Origin: Rubrivivax sp.
GTDB lineage: Bacteria; Pseudomonadota; Gammaproteobacteria; Burkholderiales; Burkholderiaceae_C
DNA length: 64,000 nt
Direction: 5' to 3'
Assembly: GCA_019635315.1 (NCBI GenBank)
Contig: JAHBZT010000006.1
Span: 142,695-206,694, forward strand
The notes below the pieces were generated by a model. The model was given only the letters and a program-made list of their open reading frames with translations. It searched no databases and had not been told where the DNA came from. Of the stretch, positions 39,710-48,241 are shown in pieces (position 1 is the first letter of the stretch; every line of letters starts with the position of its first letter). A program made the position numbers and the translations under genes.

Positions 39710-40726
39710 ATGCGAACGCTGTTCCCGAAGGCGCTGCAGGCCGCCGCTGCGCTGCTGGTGCTGACCAGTGCCACCGCGATGGCCCAGGACTACCCCTGGA
39801 AGCCGACCAAGCCGATCACGCTGATCGTGCCCTGGGGCGCCGGCGGCGCCACCGACCAGGTGTCGCGGCTGACCGCAGCCATCCTCGAGGACGAGCTGAA
39901 GCAGCGTGTCGTCGTCGTTAACCAGCCCGGCGCCTCGGGCGCGCTGGGCAAGAAGAATGCCTGGGAGGCGGCGCGCGACGGCTACACCTGGGCCGCCGGC
40001 GCACCCAAGCAACTGGGCACCTACAAGCTGCTGGGCCAGTGGGACACCTGGATCGACGACTGGCACCTGTACAACACGGTGACCAACGTGCCGCTGGTCT
40101 CGGTGAACCCGAATTCGCCGTACAAGACCATGGCCGACTTCGTCGCCGCGATGAAGGCCGGCAACGTGACCATCGCCACCGCCGGCGCCGGCTCCTCGGG
40201 CCATGCCGCGGCCGAGGCGCTGAAGGGCGTGGTCGGCGGCAACTACCGCCACATCACCTACGACGGCGGCAACCCGGCGGTGGTGGCCACGGTCGCCGGC
40301 GAGGCGCAGGCGACGACGCAGCTGGCCAGCGAACAGGCCGAGATGGTGCGCGGCAAGCGGCTGCGCCCGCTGGCCGTGCTGTCCGACCAGGCGCTGGAGA
40401 TCGAGGGCTACGGCCGCATCCCGCCGGTGACCGAGTTCATCCAGGGCAAGCTGCCGGTGCTGGCCACCACCTTCGGCATCTTCCTGCCCAAGCAGGGCAC
40501 GCCGCCCGAGGTGATCGAGACGCTCAACCGCATCTGGGCGACCAAGATCCCGAACAATGCCAAGCTGCGCGCCTACACGCTGGAGAAGGGCGCGCAGTTC
40601 ACGCCCGGCGCCGGGCAGGCGGCGCGCGACAAGGCCTGGCCCGAGATCCAGGCCGACGCCTGGTCGTTCCACGCCGCCGGGCGCACGAAGATGTCGCCCG
40701 ACGAACTGAAGATCCCCAGGCCCTGA
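39710..40726 (+). CDS. Bug family substrate-binding protein (TctC, tripartite tricarboxylate transporter)
   Basis: A 338-residue exported protein. A signal peptide ends near AMA-QD (residue 25), followed by the Bug/TctC fold: PWKPTKPITLIVPWGAGGATDQVSR (about residues 29-53), with the binding loop, VVVNQPGASGALGKKNAWEA, and the carboxylate loop TAGAGSSGHAAAEALK (about 160-175). Bug proteins bind carboxylates, aromatic acids or nicotinate in the periplasm and deliver them to TctAB, which lies 1.4 kb downstream. AGGAG at 39697-39701 precedes the ATG. The promoter/operator B drives it. Confidence 0.9.
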   Translation: MRTLFPKALQAAAALLVLTSATAMAQDYPWKPTKPITLIVPWGAGGATDQVSRLTAAILEDELKQRVVVVNQPGASGALGKKNAWEAARDGYTWAAGAPKQLGTYKLLGQWDTWIDDWHLYNTVTNVPLVSVNPNSPYKTMADFVAAMKAGNVTIATAGAGSSGHAAAEALKGVVGGNYRHITYDGGNPAVVATVAGEAQATTQLASEQAEMVRGKRLRPLAVLSDQALEIEGYGRIPPVTEFIQGKLPVLATTFGIFLPKQGTPPEVIETLNRIWATKIPNNAKLRAYTLEKGAQFTPGAGQAARDKAWPEIQADAWSFHAAGRTKMSPDELKIPRP

Positions 40727-40829
40727 ACGCGGCGCGGCCCCCGGCGCCGCGCGACGTGCACGCCGGTCGGCCCGCGCGCGGCACGGCAGCGCCGCGGGGT
40801 GCCGCAGGACCGGCCGCGCCGACGGCACG

Positions 40830-41948
40830 ATGAGCGGGCTGTACCGCGCCTGCCTGCGGCCGCTGCTGTTTGCGGCCGACGCCGAGCGGGTGCATGTCGC
40901 GACGCTGCGCGCTGCCGGCGTGCTCGGCCGCAGCGCACTGGGCCGCCGGCTGATCAGCGCGCGCTACGGCTTCGACGACGAGCGGCTGCATGTGCAGGTC
41001 GGCGGGCTGCGGTTTCCGAATCCGGTCGCGCTGCCGGCCGGCTTCGACAAGAACGGCGTCGCGACCGAGGCGCTGGCCGCGCTGGGCTTCGGCGCGATCG
41101 ACGTCGGCTCGGTCTCGGCGCGTCCCTCGGCCGGCAATCCCGAGCGGCCGCGGCTGCACCGGCTGCCGGCCGACGAAGGCATCGCCGTCTTCTACGGCGT
41201 CCCCAACGACGGCGCGGCGGCGGTCGCCGCGCGGCTGGCAGGCGTGCGCCTGCCGGTGCCGCTGGGCCTCAGCCTGGTCGAGACCAACACCGGGCGGCCG
41301 GCCGGTGTCGACGAGGTCATCGCGGAACTGGTGCAGGCCGCGCGGACCGTTCTGCCGGTCGCCGACTACCTGGCGCTGAACCTCAACTGCCCGAATTCGG
41401 CCGGCGGTTTCTCGCACTTCGACGTCCCGGCGCACCTGCGGCGGCTGCTGCAGGCGCTGGCCGAGGTCGACGGTCTCGGGCCGGTCTTCGTGCGCGTCAG
41501 CCCGCCGGCGCACCCGGCCGGCATCGACGCCGTGCTGCAGGCGCTGGACCCGTTCGACTTCGTCAAGGGCCTGTCCTTCTTCGATCCGCGCTTCGATCTG
41601 CGGCGGCGGCTGAAGACACCGGCGGCCGAACTCGCGGCGAAGCGCGGCAGCGTTTCGGCGCCGGTCGCGCTGTCCCACACGCAGGCGCTGGTGCGCGAGT
41701 GGTACCGGCGCATCGACCGCCGCCGCCTGGTGCTGATCGGCGTGGGCGGCATCACGACGGCCGAAGACGCCTACCGCACGATCCGCCTGGGGGCCTCGCT
41801 GGTGCAGGTCTACACCGCGCTCGTCTACCAGGGCCCGGGTGTCGTGCGCGAGATCAAGCGCGGGCTCGCGCAGCGCCTGGCGCGCGACGGCTTTGCCAGC
41901 GTGGCCGAGGCGGTGGGCGTCGACAACCGCGCCGCGGTGCCGAGGTGA
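40830..41948 (+). CDS. Dihydroorotate-dehydrogenase-like flavoprotein (class 2 scaffold, altered active site)
   Basis: A 372-residue protein on the class 2 (quinone-dependent) DHODH plan: an N-terminal membrane-contacting helix (PLLFAADAERVHVATLRAAG), PAGFDKNGVATEALAALGFGAIDVGSV (about residues 68-95) and C-terminal FMN phosphate loop IGVGGITTAEDAYRTIRLGASLVQVYTALVYQGPG. It departs from PyrD where the substrate binds: the catalytic serine motif (N-x-S-S-P-N-T in E. coli) is NLNCPNS, placing Cys where class 2 has Ser and class 1 has Cys; the TNTT loop reads LSFF; and the RMGFNN loop reads YGVPND. It is therefore probably not the pyrimidine enzyme but an FMN oxidoreductase for another substrate. 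It sits between tctC and tctB, 103 bp after tctC. Confidence 0.8.
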   Translation: MSGLYRACLRPLLFAADAERVHVATLRAAGVLGRSALGRRLISARYGFDDERLHVQVGGLRFPNPVALPAGFDKNGVATEALAALGFGAIDVGSVSARPSAGNPERPRLHRLPADEGIAVFYGVPNDGAAAVAARLAGVRLPVPLGLSLVETNTGRPAGVDEVIAELVQAARTVLPVADYLALNLNCPNSAGGFSHFDVPAHLRRLLQALAEVDGLGPVFVRVSPPAHPAGIDAVLQALDPFDFVKGLSFFDPRFDLRRRLKTPAAELAAKRGSVSAPVALSHTQALVREWYRRIDRRRLVLIGVGGITTAEDAYRTIRLGASLVQVYTALVYQGPGVVREIKRGLAQRLARDGFASVAEAVGVDNRAAVPR

Positions 41949-41998
41949 GGTCCCGGGCCGGGCCTCGGCGCGGCCAGCCGGCACCCGGGTGCGCCACC

Positions 41999-42058
41999 TT
42001 GACACTGCCACGGGGGCTCGGAATACTGCGCCGAGCTTCGAATTCACCGGATGGATAA
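41999..42058 (+). promoter_or_regulatory. Promoter and TetR-type operator of the tctBA unit (site C)
   Basis: -35 TTGACA (41999-42004), 17-bp spacer, -10 AATACT (42022-42027), then TTCACC-GGAT-GGATAA (42043-42058), 10 of 12 matches to the shared palindrome. It lies 85 bp before the tctB-like ATG, giving the tctBA genes their own start separate from tctC. Confidence 0.6.
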
Positions 42059-42143
42059 CAACCTGCATCGCCAGCGCCTTCCCTGCCGTGCCTGCCCGAC
42101 CCGCGCCGGCGGGCCGGCCGCCTGAACCGCGCGCGGCCCCGCC

Positions 42144-42656
42144 ATGCCGGCCGACCGTCGCGGCGACCTCTGGTTCTCGCTGCTGCTGACCGCGCTGGCG
42201 CTGGCGGTGGTGATCGAGTCGTGGCGCATGCCGCGGCTGGAGAACCTGGGCGTGCACCCGATGAGCGCGCCCGGGCTGACGCCGGGCGTGATCGGCCTCG
42301 TGCTGCTGCTGCTGGGCCTGCTGCTGCTGGTGCGCAGCCTGCGCGAACGGCGCGCCGCCGCGGCACGGGCCGCGGCATCGGCCGCACCCGCTGCACCCGC
42401 TGCAACCGCGGCATCCGGCGACGGCGCGCGTGCGCTGCTGGCCACCGTGCTCTGCCTGGTCTATGCACTGGGCCTGCTCGGCCGGCTGCCGTTCTTCTGG
42501 GCCACGGGCCTGTTCGTCTTCGCCTTCGTCGTCGCCTTCGCATTCGAGCGCGCGCGGCCCTGGCGCACGCTGGGCGGTGCGGCCGCGATGGCGCTCTTCA
42601 GCGCCGTGTCGGTGACGCTGCTGTTCGAGCGGCTGTTCCTGGTGCAGCTGCCGTGA
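42144..42656 (+). CDS. TctB-like small membrane subunit of tripartite tricarboxylate transporter
   Basis: A 170-residue protein with four hydrophobic helices, matching TctB in size and pattern. It has the conserved short motif MSAPGLTPGVIGLVLLLLGLLLLVRSL after helix 1 (about residues 39-66, with the PGxxP-like turn), an Ala-rich cytoplasmic linker (about 73-95), and helices 3 and 4 ending FAFERARPW and LLFERLFLVQLP. TctB is the small, poorly conserved partner of the TctA channel in this family. Identification rests mainly on position directly before tctA. Start is ATG 42144. Confidence 0.78.
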   Translation: MPADRRGDLWFSLLLTALALAVVIESWRMPRLENLGVHPMSAPGLTPGVIGLVLLLLGLLLLVRSLRERRAAAARAAASAAPAAPAATAASGDGARALLATVLCLVYALGLLGRLPFFWATGLFVFAFVVAFAFERARPWRTLGGAAAMALFSAVSVTLLFERLFLVQLP

Positions 42657-42720
42657 GCGGCGCGCGGCAGTCGCCCGTACAGCGCCTGGGCCCGCGCCCG
42701 ACCCAGCACCTGGAGCGGCC

Positions 42721-44226
42721 ATGGACGGCCTGAGCGCCTTCGCCACCGCGATCGCCGCCTTCGCGACGCCGTCGTCGCTGTTCAACATCGTCTGGGCGAC
42801 GCTGCTGGGCATCGCGGTCGGCATGATGCCGGGGCTGACCGCCACGCTGGGCGTTGCGCTGATGACGACGCTGACCTTCCGCCTGGCCGCCGGCGACGCG
42901 ATCCTGATCCTGATCTGCACCTACGTCGGCGCCATCTACGGCGGCAGCCGCACCGCGGTGCTGCTGAACATCCCCGGCACGCCGGCCAATGCGGCGTCGA
43001 CGCTGGACGGCTACCCGCTGGCGCGCGCCGGCCGCGCCGGCGAGGCGCTGGGCATCGCCACCGTCGGCTCCTTCCTCGGCGGTCTGTTCGGCATGCTGAT
43101 GCTGGTGCTGATCGCGCCCGAGCTGGCCGAGTTCGGGCTCCGCTTCCAGTCCTTCGAATTCGTCTGGCTCGCGATCTTCGGCGTCGTCATCGCCGGCCGC
43201 ATCACGGCGCTCGACGACCCGATCAAGGGCTGGATCGCCGGCTTCCTGGGCCTGCTGCTGGCGCAGGTGGGGCAGGAGGGCATCCACGCCCACCCTCGCT
43301 TCAGCTACGGCTCGACCGACCTCGCCGGCGGCCTGGGCCTGCTGCCGGCGCTGGTGGGCGCCTTCGGCTTCGCCGAGATCCTGTGCGTGATGAAGCAGGC
43401 GAACTACGAGACCGTGCGCGACGCCGGCCGGCGCATCCTGCCGAGGCTGCGCGACATCACGACGCGCTGGTGGACGGTGCTGCGCTCCAGCGTCTTCGGC
43501 ACCACCATGGGCATCGTGCCCGGCGTCGGCGAGGACATGGGCGCCTGGGTCTCTTACGCCGCGGCGCGGCGCGCCAGCCGCGAGCCGCAGACCTTCGGCA
43601 AGGGCAACACCGAGGGCCTGCTCGCCGCCGAGACCGGCAACAGCGCCGCGGTGCCGGGCGCCATCATCCCGGTGCTGACGCTGGCGGTGCCGGGCTCGGC
43701 GCCGGCGGCGGTGCTGCTGGCGGCGATGTTCATCCATGGCGTGCGGCCGGGCCCGATGATCATGATCGAGTTCCCGAACTTCGTCTTCGAGGTCGCGGCG
43801 ATGCTGTTCTGGGCCTCGCTCGCGATCCTCGTGCTGGGCCTGGCGCTCACAAGGCCCATGCTGCACGTGCTGCGCGTGCCGCGCGAATACCTGATGCCGC
43901 TGGTCTTCGTGCTGTGCGTGGTCGGCTCGTTCGCGATCGCCAGCCGCGTCTTCGACGTCTGGGTCATGCTCGGCTTCGGGCTGCTGGGCTTCGTGCTGCG
44001 CGAGATGAACTACCCGATGGCGCCGCTGGTGCTGGGCATCGTGCTCGGCGACCTGCTGGACAAGAATTTCCGCCGCGCGATGGTGCTGTCCGAGGGCTCG
44101 CTGGAGCCGCTGTTCACGCGGCCGATCTCGGCCGTGCTGGCGCTGCTGACACTGGCGGTGGTGCTGTGGGGCATCGCGCCGGTGCGCCGCGGCGTGGCCA
44201 AGCTGTTCGGAGCGGGCAAGTCATGA
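42721..44226 (+). CDS. TctA-like large membrane subunit of tripartite tricarboxylate transporter
   Basis: A 501-residue, 12-helix membrane protein of the TctA family. The signature is in the first third: LLGIAVGMMPGLTATLGVALMTTLTF (about residues 22-48) and YVGAIYGGSRTAVLLNIPGTPANAASTLDGYPLARAG (about 75-112); in the second half FGTTMGIVPGVGEDMGAWVSYAAARRAS (about 260-288) repeats the PG motif. It forms the translocation path with TctB, fed by the Bug protein. Its stop overlaps the ATG of the following isomerase-like gene (ATGA), tying transport to metabolism. Confidence 0.92.
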   Translation: MDGLSAFATAIAAFATPSSLFNIVWATLLGIAVGMMPGLTATLGVALMTTLTFRLAAGDAILILICTYVGAIYGGSRTAVLLNIPGTPANAASTLDGYPLARAGRAGEALGIATVGSFLGGLFGMLMLVLIAPELAEFGLRFQSFEFVWLAIFGVVIAGRITALDDPIKGWIAGFLGLLLAQVGQEGIHAHPRFSYGSTDLAGGLGLLPALVGAFGFAEILCVMKQANYETVRDAGRRILPRLRDITTRWWTVLRSSVFGTTMGIVPGVGEDMGAWVSYAAARRASREPQTFGKGNTEGLLAAETGNSAAVPGAIIPVLTLAVPGSAPAAVLLAAMFIHGVRPGPMIMIEFPNFVFEVAAMLFWASLAILVLGLALTRPMLHVLRVPREYLMPLVFVLCVVGSFAIASRVFDVWVMLGFGLLGFVLREMNYPMAPLVLGIVLGDLLDKNFRRAMVLSEGSLEPLFTRPISAVLALLTLAVVLWGIAPVRRGVAKLFGAGKS

Positions 44227-45059
44227 AGCTGTCGCTGTGCAACGAGGTCGTCCGCGGCCTGGGCTTCGCGCGCCAGTGCGCCTTCGCGGCCGCGGTGGGC
44301 TACGACGCGCTGGAGATCGCGCCCTTCACGCTGGGGCCGGACCCGCGCGCGCTGACGCCGCGGCGCATCGCCGCGGTGCGCACGGCGCTGGCCGCCGAGG
44401 GGCTGGTGTGCTCCAGCCTGCACTGGCTGCTGGTGGCGCCGGCGGGCTTGTCGATCACCACGGCCGACGCCGCGGTGCGCCGCGAGACGGTGGACCTGAT
44501 GCGGCGCCTGTGCGGCCTGGCGGCCGAACTCGGCGCGCCGGTGCTGGTGCACGGCTCGCCGGCGCAGCGCCGGCTGCCGCCGGGGCCGCCGGCGCGCCAG
44601 GCCGCCGCGCGCCAGCGGGCGCTGGAGTGCTTCGCGGCGGCGGCCGACGCGGCGCAGGACGCCGGCGTCACCTACTGCATCGAGCCGCTGGCCGCGCGCG
44701 AGACCAACTTCGTCAATACCGTGCGCGAGGCGGTGGACCTCGTCACGATGGTCGGCCGGCCGGCGCTGAAGACGATGATCGACACCTGCGCCGCCGGTAC
44801 GCAGGAAGGTGACGTGGTCGCGCTGATCGAGCGCTGGCTGCCCACCGGCCACGTCGCGCATGTGCAGGTCAACGACCCCAACCGGCGCGGACCGGGCGAG
44901 GGTTCGCTGGCCTTCGCCCCCATCGTCGCCGCGCTGGCGCGCCAGCGTTATGCCGGCTGGGTGGCGGTGGAGCCCTTCGTCTACGAGCCCGACGGCCCGG
45001 CCTGCGCCGCACGCGCCGCCGGCTACATGCGGGCGCTGATGTCGACGGTGCGACGCTGA
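44223..45059 (+). CDS. Xylose-isomerase-like TIM-barrel protein (sugar phosphate isomerase/epimerase family)
   Basis: A 278-residue TIM-barrel protein of the AP_endonuc_2/xylose isomerase-like family, coupled to tctA by an ATGA overlap. Features are MKLSLCNEVV at strand 1, YDALEIAPFTLG, CSSLHWLLVAPAGLS, LGAPVLVHGSPAQRRL, and the metal-site residues Glu in YCIEPLAARETNFVN (about residue 158), Asp in KTMIDTCAAG, His in VAHVQVNDPN, and Glu in WVAVEPFVYEP. The set resembles 2-keto-myo-inositol dehydratase or ketose epimerase barrels. Its presence with a carboxylate transporter points to degradation of the imported acid; substrate unknown. Confidence 0.85.
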   Translation: MKLSLCNEVVRGLGFARQCAFAAAVGYDALEIAPFTLGPDPRALTPRRIAAVRTALAAEGLVCSSLHWLLVAPAGLSITTADAAVRRETVDLMRRLCGLAAELGAPVLVHGSPAQRRLPPGPPARQAAARQRALECFAAAADAAQDAGVTYCIEPLAARETNFVNTVREAVDLVTMVGRPALKTMIDTCAAGTQEGDVVALIERWLPTGHVAHVQVNDPNRRGPGEGSLAFAPIVAALARQRYAGWVAVEPFVYEPDGPACAARAAGYMRALMSTVRR

Positions 45060-45104
45060 CGTCGCACCACCGGCGGCACGCTGCGGCCTGGGCGCGGCCT
45101 CGCC

Positions 45105-45154
45105 TTGACGCTGCCGGGGGTGACGTCTAGGATGCGATATCACCAAACGGTTAA
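45105..45154 (+). promoter_or_regulatory. Promoter and TetR-type operator of the MetE-like unit (site D)
   Basis: -35 TTGACG (45105-45110), 17-bp spacer, -10 TAGGAT (45128-45133), then ATCACC-AAAC-GGTTAA (45139-45154), 10 of 12 matches to the shared palindrome, starting 5 bp after the -10 so that it covers the expected +1. AAGGA at 45156-45160 is the ribosome site for the ATG at 45170. Confidence 0.62.
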
Positions 45155-45169
45155 CAAGGACTTCGCCCG

Positions 45170-46174
45170 ATGCCCCGCATCCAGACCACCGTCGTCGGCT
45201 CCTATCCCATCCCGGACTGGCTGGTCGCCTCGCCCTCCGAGCAGGCGCTGCTGGACGCCACGCGCGCGGTGATCGGCACCCAGGAGCAGGCCGGCGTGGA
45301 CGTGGTCTGCGACGGCGAGCTGTACCGCTTCGACATCAACCATCCCGAGACCAACGGGATGATCGAGTATTTCGTGCGGCCGATGGACGGCATCACGCAG
45401 CGCTTCTCGTTCGAGGATCTCATCGCCTACCGCAGCAAGAGCGGCATGAAGTTCCGCACCCGGCCGCCGGGCACCGTGGTCGGCCCCATCGGCCACGGCA
45501 GCCTGGACCTGCCGCTGGCCTGCGCGCGTGCCAAGGCGCTGGCGCGCCACCGCTTCAAGTTCACGGTCACCGGCCCGCACATGCTGGCCAAGACGCTGAT
45601 CGACAAGCACTACGGCGACGTCAAGGCGGTGGCACACGCGATCGCCGATGCGCTGGCCGAGCAGGTGCGCCACCTGGACGCCGACGTGGTGCAGATCGAC
45701 GAGGCCAACCTGCCCGGCCACCCCGAGGAATGGGAATGGGCCGCGTCCGCCATCAACCGCGTGCTCGACGCGGTGCAGGGCACGCCGGCGGTGCACCTGT
45801 GCTTCGGCAACTACGGCGGCCAGACCATCCAGAAGGGCCGCTGGGACCAGCTGCTGAGCTACCTGAATGCGCTGCACGCCGACCACGTGGTGCTGGAGTG
45901 CGCGCACCGCCCGCCGGGCGAGCTGGCCGCCTTCAAGGAGCTGAAGCCCGAGATCGGCCTCGGCCTCGGTGTCGTCGACATCAAGGTGACCGACGTCGAG
46001 AGCGCCGACGCGGTGGCGCGCGCCATCGAGCGTGCGGAGACGCTGCTGGGCGCGGGCCGCGTGCGCTACATCCACCCGGACTGCGGCTTCTGGATGCTCA
46101 AGCGCTCGGTGGCCGACGCCAAGATGCGCGCGCTGAAGGCCGGCCGCGACCGCTTCGAGGGCATCGCGTCGTGA
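45170..46174 (+). CDS. MetE C-terminal-like (cobalamin-independent methionine synthase II family) protein
   Basis: A 334-residue barrel matching only the catalytic half of MetE. The likely zinc ligands are in HLCFGN (His/Cys about residues 210-212), LECAHR (Cys about 244) and HPDCGFWM (Cys about 304), and VGSYPIPDWL at the N-terminus is the family start. True MetE is about 750 residues; stand-alone versions are often annotated methionine synthase II, and relatives transfer methyl or alkyl groups to other thiols, such as epoxyalkane:coenzyme M transferase. With no homocysteine-related genes here, an unknown group transfer or lyase reaction in the pathway is more likely than methionine synthesis. 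It is coupled by GTGA to the next gene. Confidence 0.82.
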   Translation: MPRIQTTVVGSYPIPDWLVASPSEQALLDATRAVIGTQEQAGVDVVCDGELYRFDINHPETNGMIEYFVRPMDGITQRFSFEDLIAYRSKSGMKFRTRPPGTVVGPIGHGSLDLPLACARAKALARHRFKFTVTGPHMLAKTLIDKHYGDVKAVAHAIADALAEQVRHLDADVVQIDEANLPGHPEEWEWAASAINRVLDAVQGTPAVHLCFGNYGGQTIQKGRWDQLLSYLNALHADHVVLECAHRPPGELAAFKELKPEIGLGLGVVDIKVTDVESADAVARAIERAETLLGAGRVRYIHPDCGFWMLKRSVADAKMRALKAGRDRFEGIAS

Positions 46175-47220
46175 CGGCCTGGCGCAGCCTGCCGGCGCGC
46201 TTCGAGGACGTCGAGGCGCTGGAGGACTTCATGACCGCGCCGTCGCCGGCGCTGGTGCAGGACATGGCCGCGCTCGACGGCGACCTGATCGTGCTCGGTG
46301 TCGGCGGCAAGATGGGGCCGACGCTGGCCCGCATGGCCAAGCGCGCGGCGCCGGGCAAGCGCGTGATCGGCGTCGCGCGTTTCTCCGACCCCCGACCGCG
46401 CGCCATGCTCGAGGCGCACGGCGTCGAGTGCATCGCCTGCGACCTGACCGACCGCGAGGCGCTGGCGAAGCTGCCCAACGTGGCCGACGGCGTGAAGCAC
46501 TGCGTCTTCATGGCCGGCCACAAGTTCGGCGCCTCGGACAACCCCTCGCTGACCTGGATGATGAACGTGGCGGTGCCCGGCATGGTGGCCGAGGCGTTCC
46601 GCGAGATGTCCATCGTCGCCTTCTCGACCGCCTGCGTCTACCCCTTCGTGCCGGTCGACGGCCCGGGTGCCGACGAGTCGGTGCTGGCGACGCCGCCCTC
46701 GGGCGACTACGCCTGGTCCTGCGTCGGCCGCGAGAAGCTGTTCGAGTACGGCTCGCGGCGCTGGGGCACGCCGGGGCGGCTCGTGCGGCTGTCGTATGCG
46801 ATCGACATGCGCTACGGCGTGCTGTTCGACGTCGCCAGCGCGGTCTTTGCCGGCCAGCCGCTGGACCTGGCGATGGGCCATGCCGACGTCATCTGGCAGG
46901 GCGACGCCAACGAGCAGGCGCTGCGCTGCCTGCGCCACTGCACCACGCCGACCTCGCCGATCAACATCACCGGCCCGGCGCACACCAGCATCCGCTGGCT
47001 GGCCGGCGAATTCGGCCGCCGCTTCGGGCGCACGCCGGTGCTCGCCGGGCAGGAGGCGCCGACGGCCTGGCTGCTGGACACCGGCGAGTCGCAGCGCCTG
47101 TTCGGCCCCCCGGGCGTGCCGATCGCCGCGATGATCGACTGGGTGGCCGACTGGGTGGCGCGCGGCGGGCCCAGCCTGGGCAAGCCGACGCACTTCCAGA
47201 CCCGCGACGGCAAATACTGA
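46171..47220 (+). CDS. NAD-dependent epimerase/dehydratase family protein
   Basis: A 349-residue extended SDR-type protein. The nucleotide motif is LIVLGVGGKMGPTLAR (about residues 41-56), where glycines replace the usual G-x-x-G-x-x-G, and the active-site motif is VAFSTACVYPF with a Tyr and a later YAWSCVGREKLFEY supplying the Y-x-x-x-K-like pair. The N-terminal 35 residues precede the fold. The start GTG at 46171 overlaps the previous stop (GTGA), so it is co-translated with the MetE-like protein. Substrate unknown; probably an oxidoreductase or epimerase of the same pathway. Confidence 0.82.
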   Translation: MTAWRSLPARFEDVEALEDFMTAPSPALVQDMAALDGDLIVLGVGGKMGPTLARMAKRAAPGKRVIGVARFSDPRPRAMLEAHGVECIACDLTDREALAKLPNVADGVKHCVFMAGHKFGASDNPSLTWMMNVAVPGMVAEAFREMSIVAFSTACVYPFVPVDGPGADESVLATPPSGDYAWSCVGREKLFEYGSRRWGTPGRLVRLSYAIDMRYGVLFDVASAVFAGQPLDLAMGHADVIWQGDANEQALRCLRHCTTPTSPINITGPAHTSIRWLAGEFGRRFGRTPVLAGQEAPTAWLLDTGESQRLFGPPGVPIAAMIDWVADWVARGGPSLGKPTHFQTRDGKY

Positions 47221-47257
47221 AGCCACGGGGCCAGGGCGCCCGCACAGCACGACCCGC

Positions 47258-48217
47258 ATGGACGGCGACATCGTCGAGCTGACCGAAGGCGACATCGCCG
47301 ACGCACTGGCGCTGTCGATCGCGGCGCACTGGAACCAGAATGCCGCCGACTGGACGACGATGCTGCGGCTGGGCCGCGGCTGGGGCATACGCCTGCGCGA
47401 CGAGCGCGGCCGCGAGGTCCTGGCCGCGTCGACGCTGGCCTTGCCCTACGAAGGCTTCGCGTGGATCAGCATGGTGCTGGTGCTGCCCGGCCAGCGCGGC
47501 CGCGGGCTCGCGGCGCGGCTGCTGCGCCATGCGCTGGCCTGGCTGGCCGCACGCGGCCTGACGCCGGTGCTGGACGCCACGCCGGCCGGGCGGCCGGTCT
47601 ACCTGCGACATGGCTTCGTCGATACCTGGGGCTTCGTGCGCTACCGGCGCGAGGCGGCCACGGCCCCCGGCGCCGGCGCGGCGCCGCGCACACGCGCGCT
47701 GGCCGAGGCCGACTGGCCGGCGGTCGCCGCGCTCGATGCGCCGGCCTTCGGCGCCGACCGGGTGCCGCTGCTGCGCATGCTGGCGCGCCGGCTCCCGGCG
47801 GCCGCGCGCGTGCTGGACGGCGAGGGCGGCCGGCTGCGCGGCTTCGTGCTCGGCCGCGACGGGCGCGAAGCGGCGCAGATCGGCCCGCTGGTGGCCGCCG
47901 ACGACGAGGACGCGAAGGCGCTGCTCGCCGATGCGCTCGCCGGCGTCGCCGGTGCCGTCCATGCCGACCTGTGCGACCACCGCGACGCGCTGCAGCCGTG
48001 GCTGCGCGCGCAGGGCTTCCAGCCGCAGCGGCCGTTCACGCGCATGGTGCACGAGCCGCCGGCGCAAGTGGCGCAGCCGCTGCAAGCCGAGCCGCCGGGC
48101 AACCCGGCGCCGCCACAAGAAGCAAAGGCGCAGGGCAACCCGGCGCCGCCACAAAAAGCAAAGGCGCCGGGCAACCCGACGCCTTGTGTGCTCGTCGCCG
48201 GCCCCGAGCTCGGGTGA
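47258..48217 (+). CDS. GNAT family N-acetyltransferase with repeat tail
   Basis: A 319-residue protein with two tandem acetyltransferase-like halves. The first half (about 1-125) has the acetyl-CoA loop VLVLPGQRGRGLAARLLRHALAWLAARG (Q/R-x-x-G-x-G/A, about residues 71-95); the second (about 145-250) is degenerate (RLRGFVLGRDGREAAQIGPLVAADDEDAKALLADAL). The last 35 residues are a Pro/Ala/Lys tract from a 36-bp tandem repeat (48097-48180). GNAT proteins acetylate amines; target unknown. It follows the epimerase by 37 bp in the same direction. Start ATG 47258. Confidence 0.8.
   Translation: MDGDIVELTEGDIADALALSIAAHWNQNAADWTTMLRLGRGWGIRLRDERGREVLAASTLALPYEGFAWISMVLVLPGQRGRGLAARLLRHALAWLAARGLTPVLDATPAGRPVYLRHGFVDTWGFVRYRREAATAPGAGAAPRTRALAEADWPAVAALDAPAFGADRVPLLRMLARRLPAAARVLDGEGGRLRGFVLGRDGREAAQIGPLVAADDEDAKALLADALAGVAGAVHADLCDHRDALQPWLRAQGFQPQRPFTRMVHEPPAQVAQPLQAEPPGNPAPPQEAKAQGNPAPPQKAKAPGNPTPCVLVAGPELG
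48097..48180. repeat. 36-bp tandem repeat in the acetyltransferase 3' end
   Basis: Unit 1 is 48097-48132, unit 2 is 48133-48168 (three changes), and a third partial unit starts at 48169 and runs to about 48180. Each unit begins GGGCAACCCGG. Being in frame (12 codons), the repeats lengthen the Pro/Ala/Lys tail without frameshift. Confidence 0.85.
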
Positions 48218-48241
48218 GCACGGGGCCGCCGCCGCGCGGTC

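Noticed and set aside
40830-41948. Annotation as housekeeping pyrD
   Set aside because: The catalytic and substrate-binding loops are altered and the context is a carboxylate-transport cluster.
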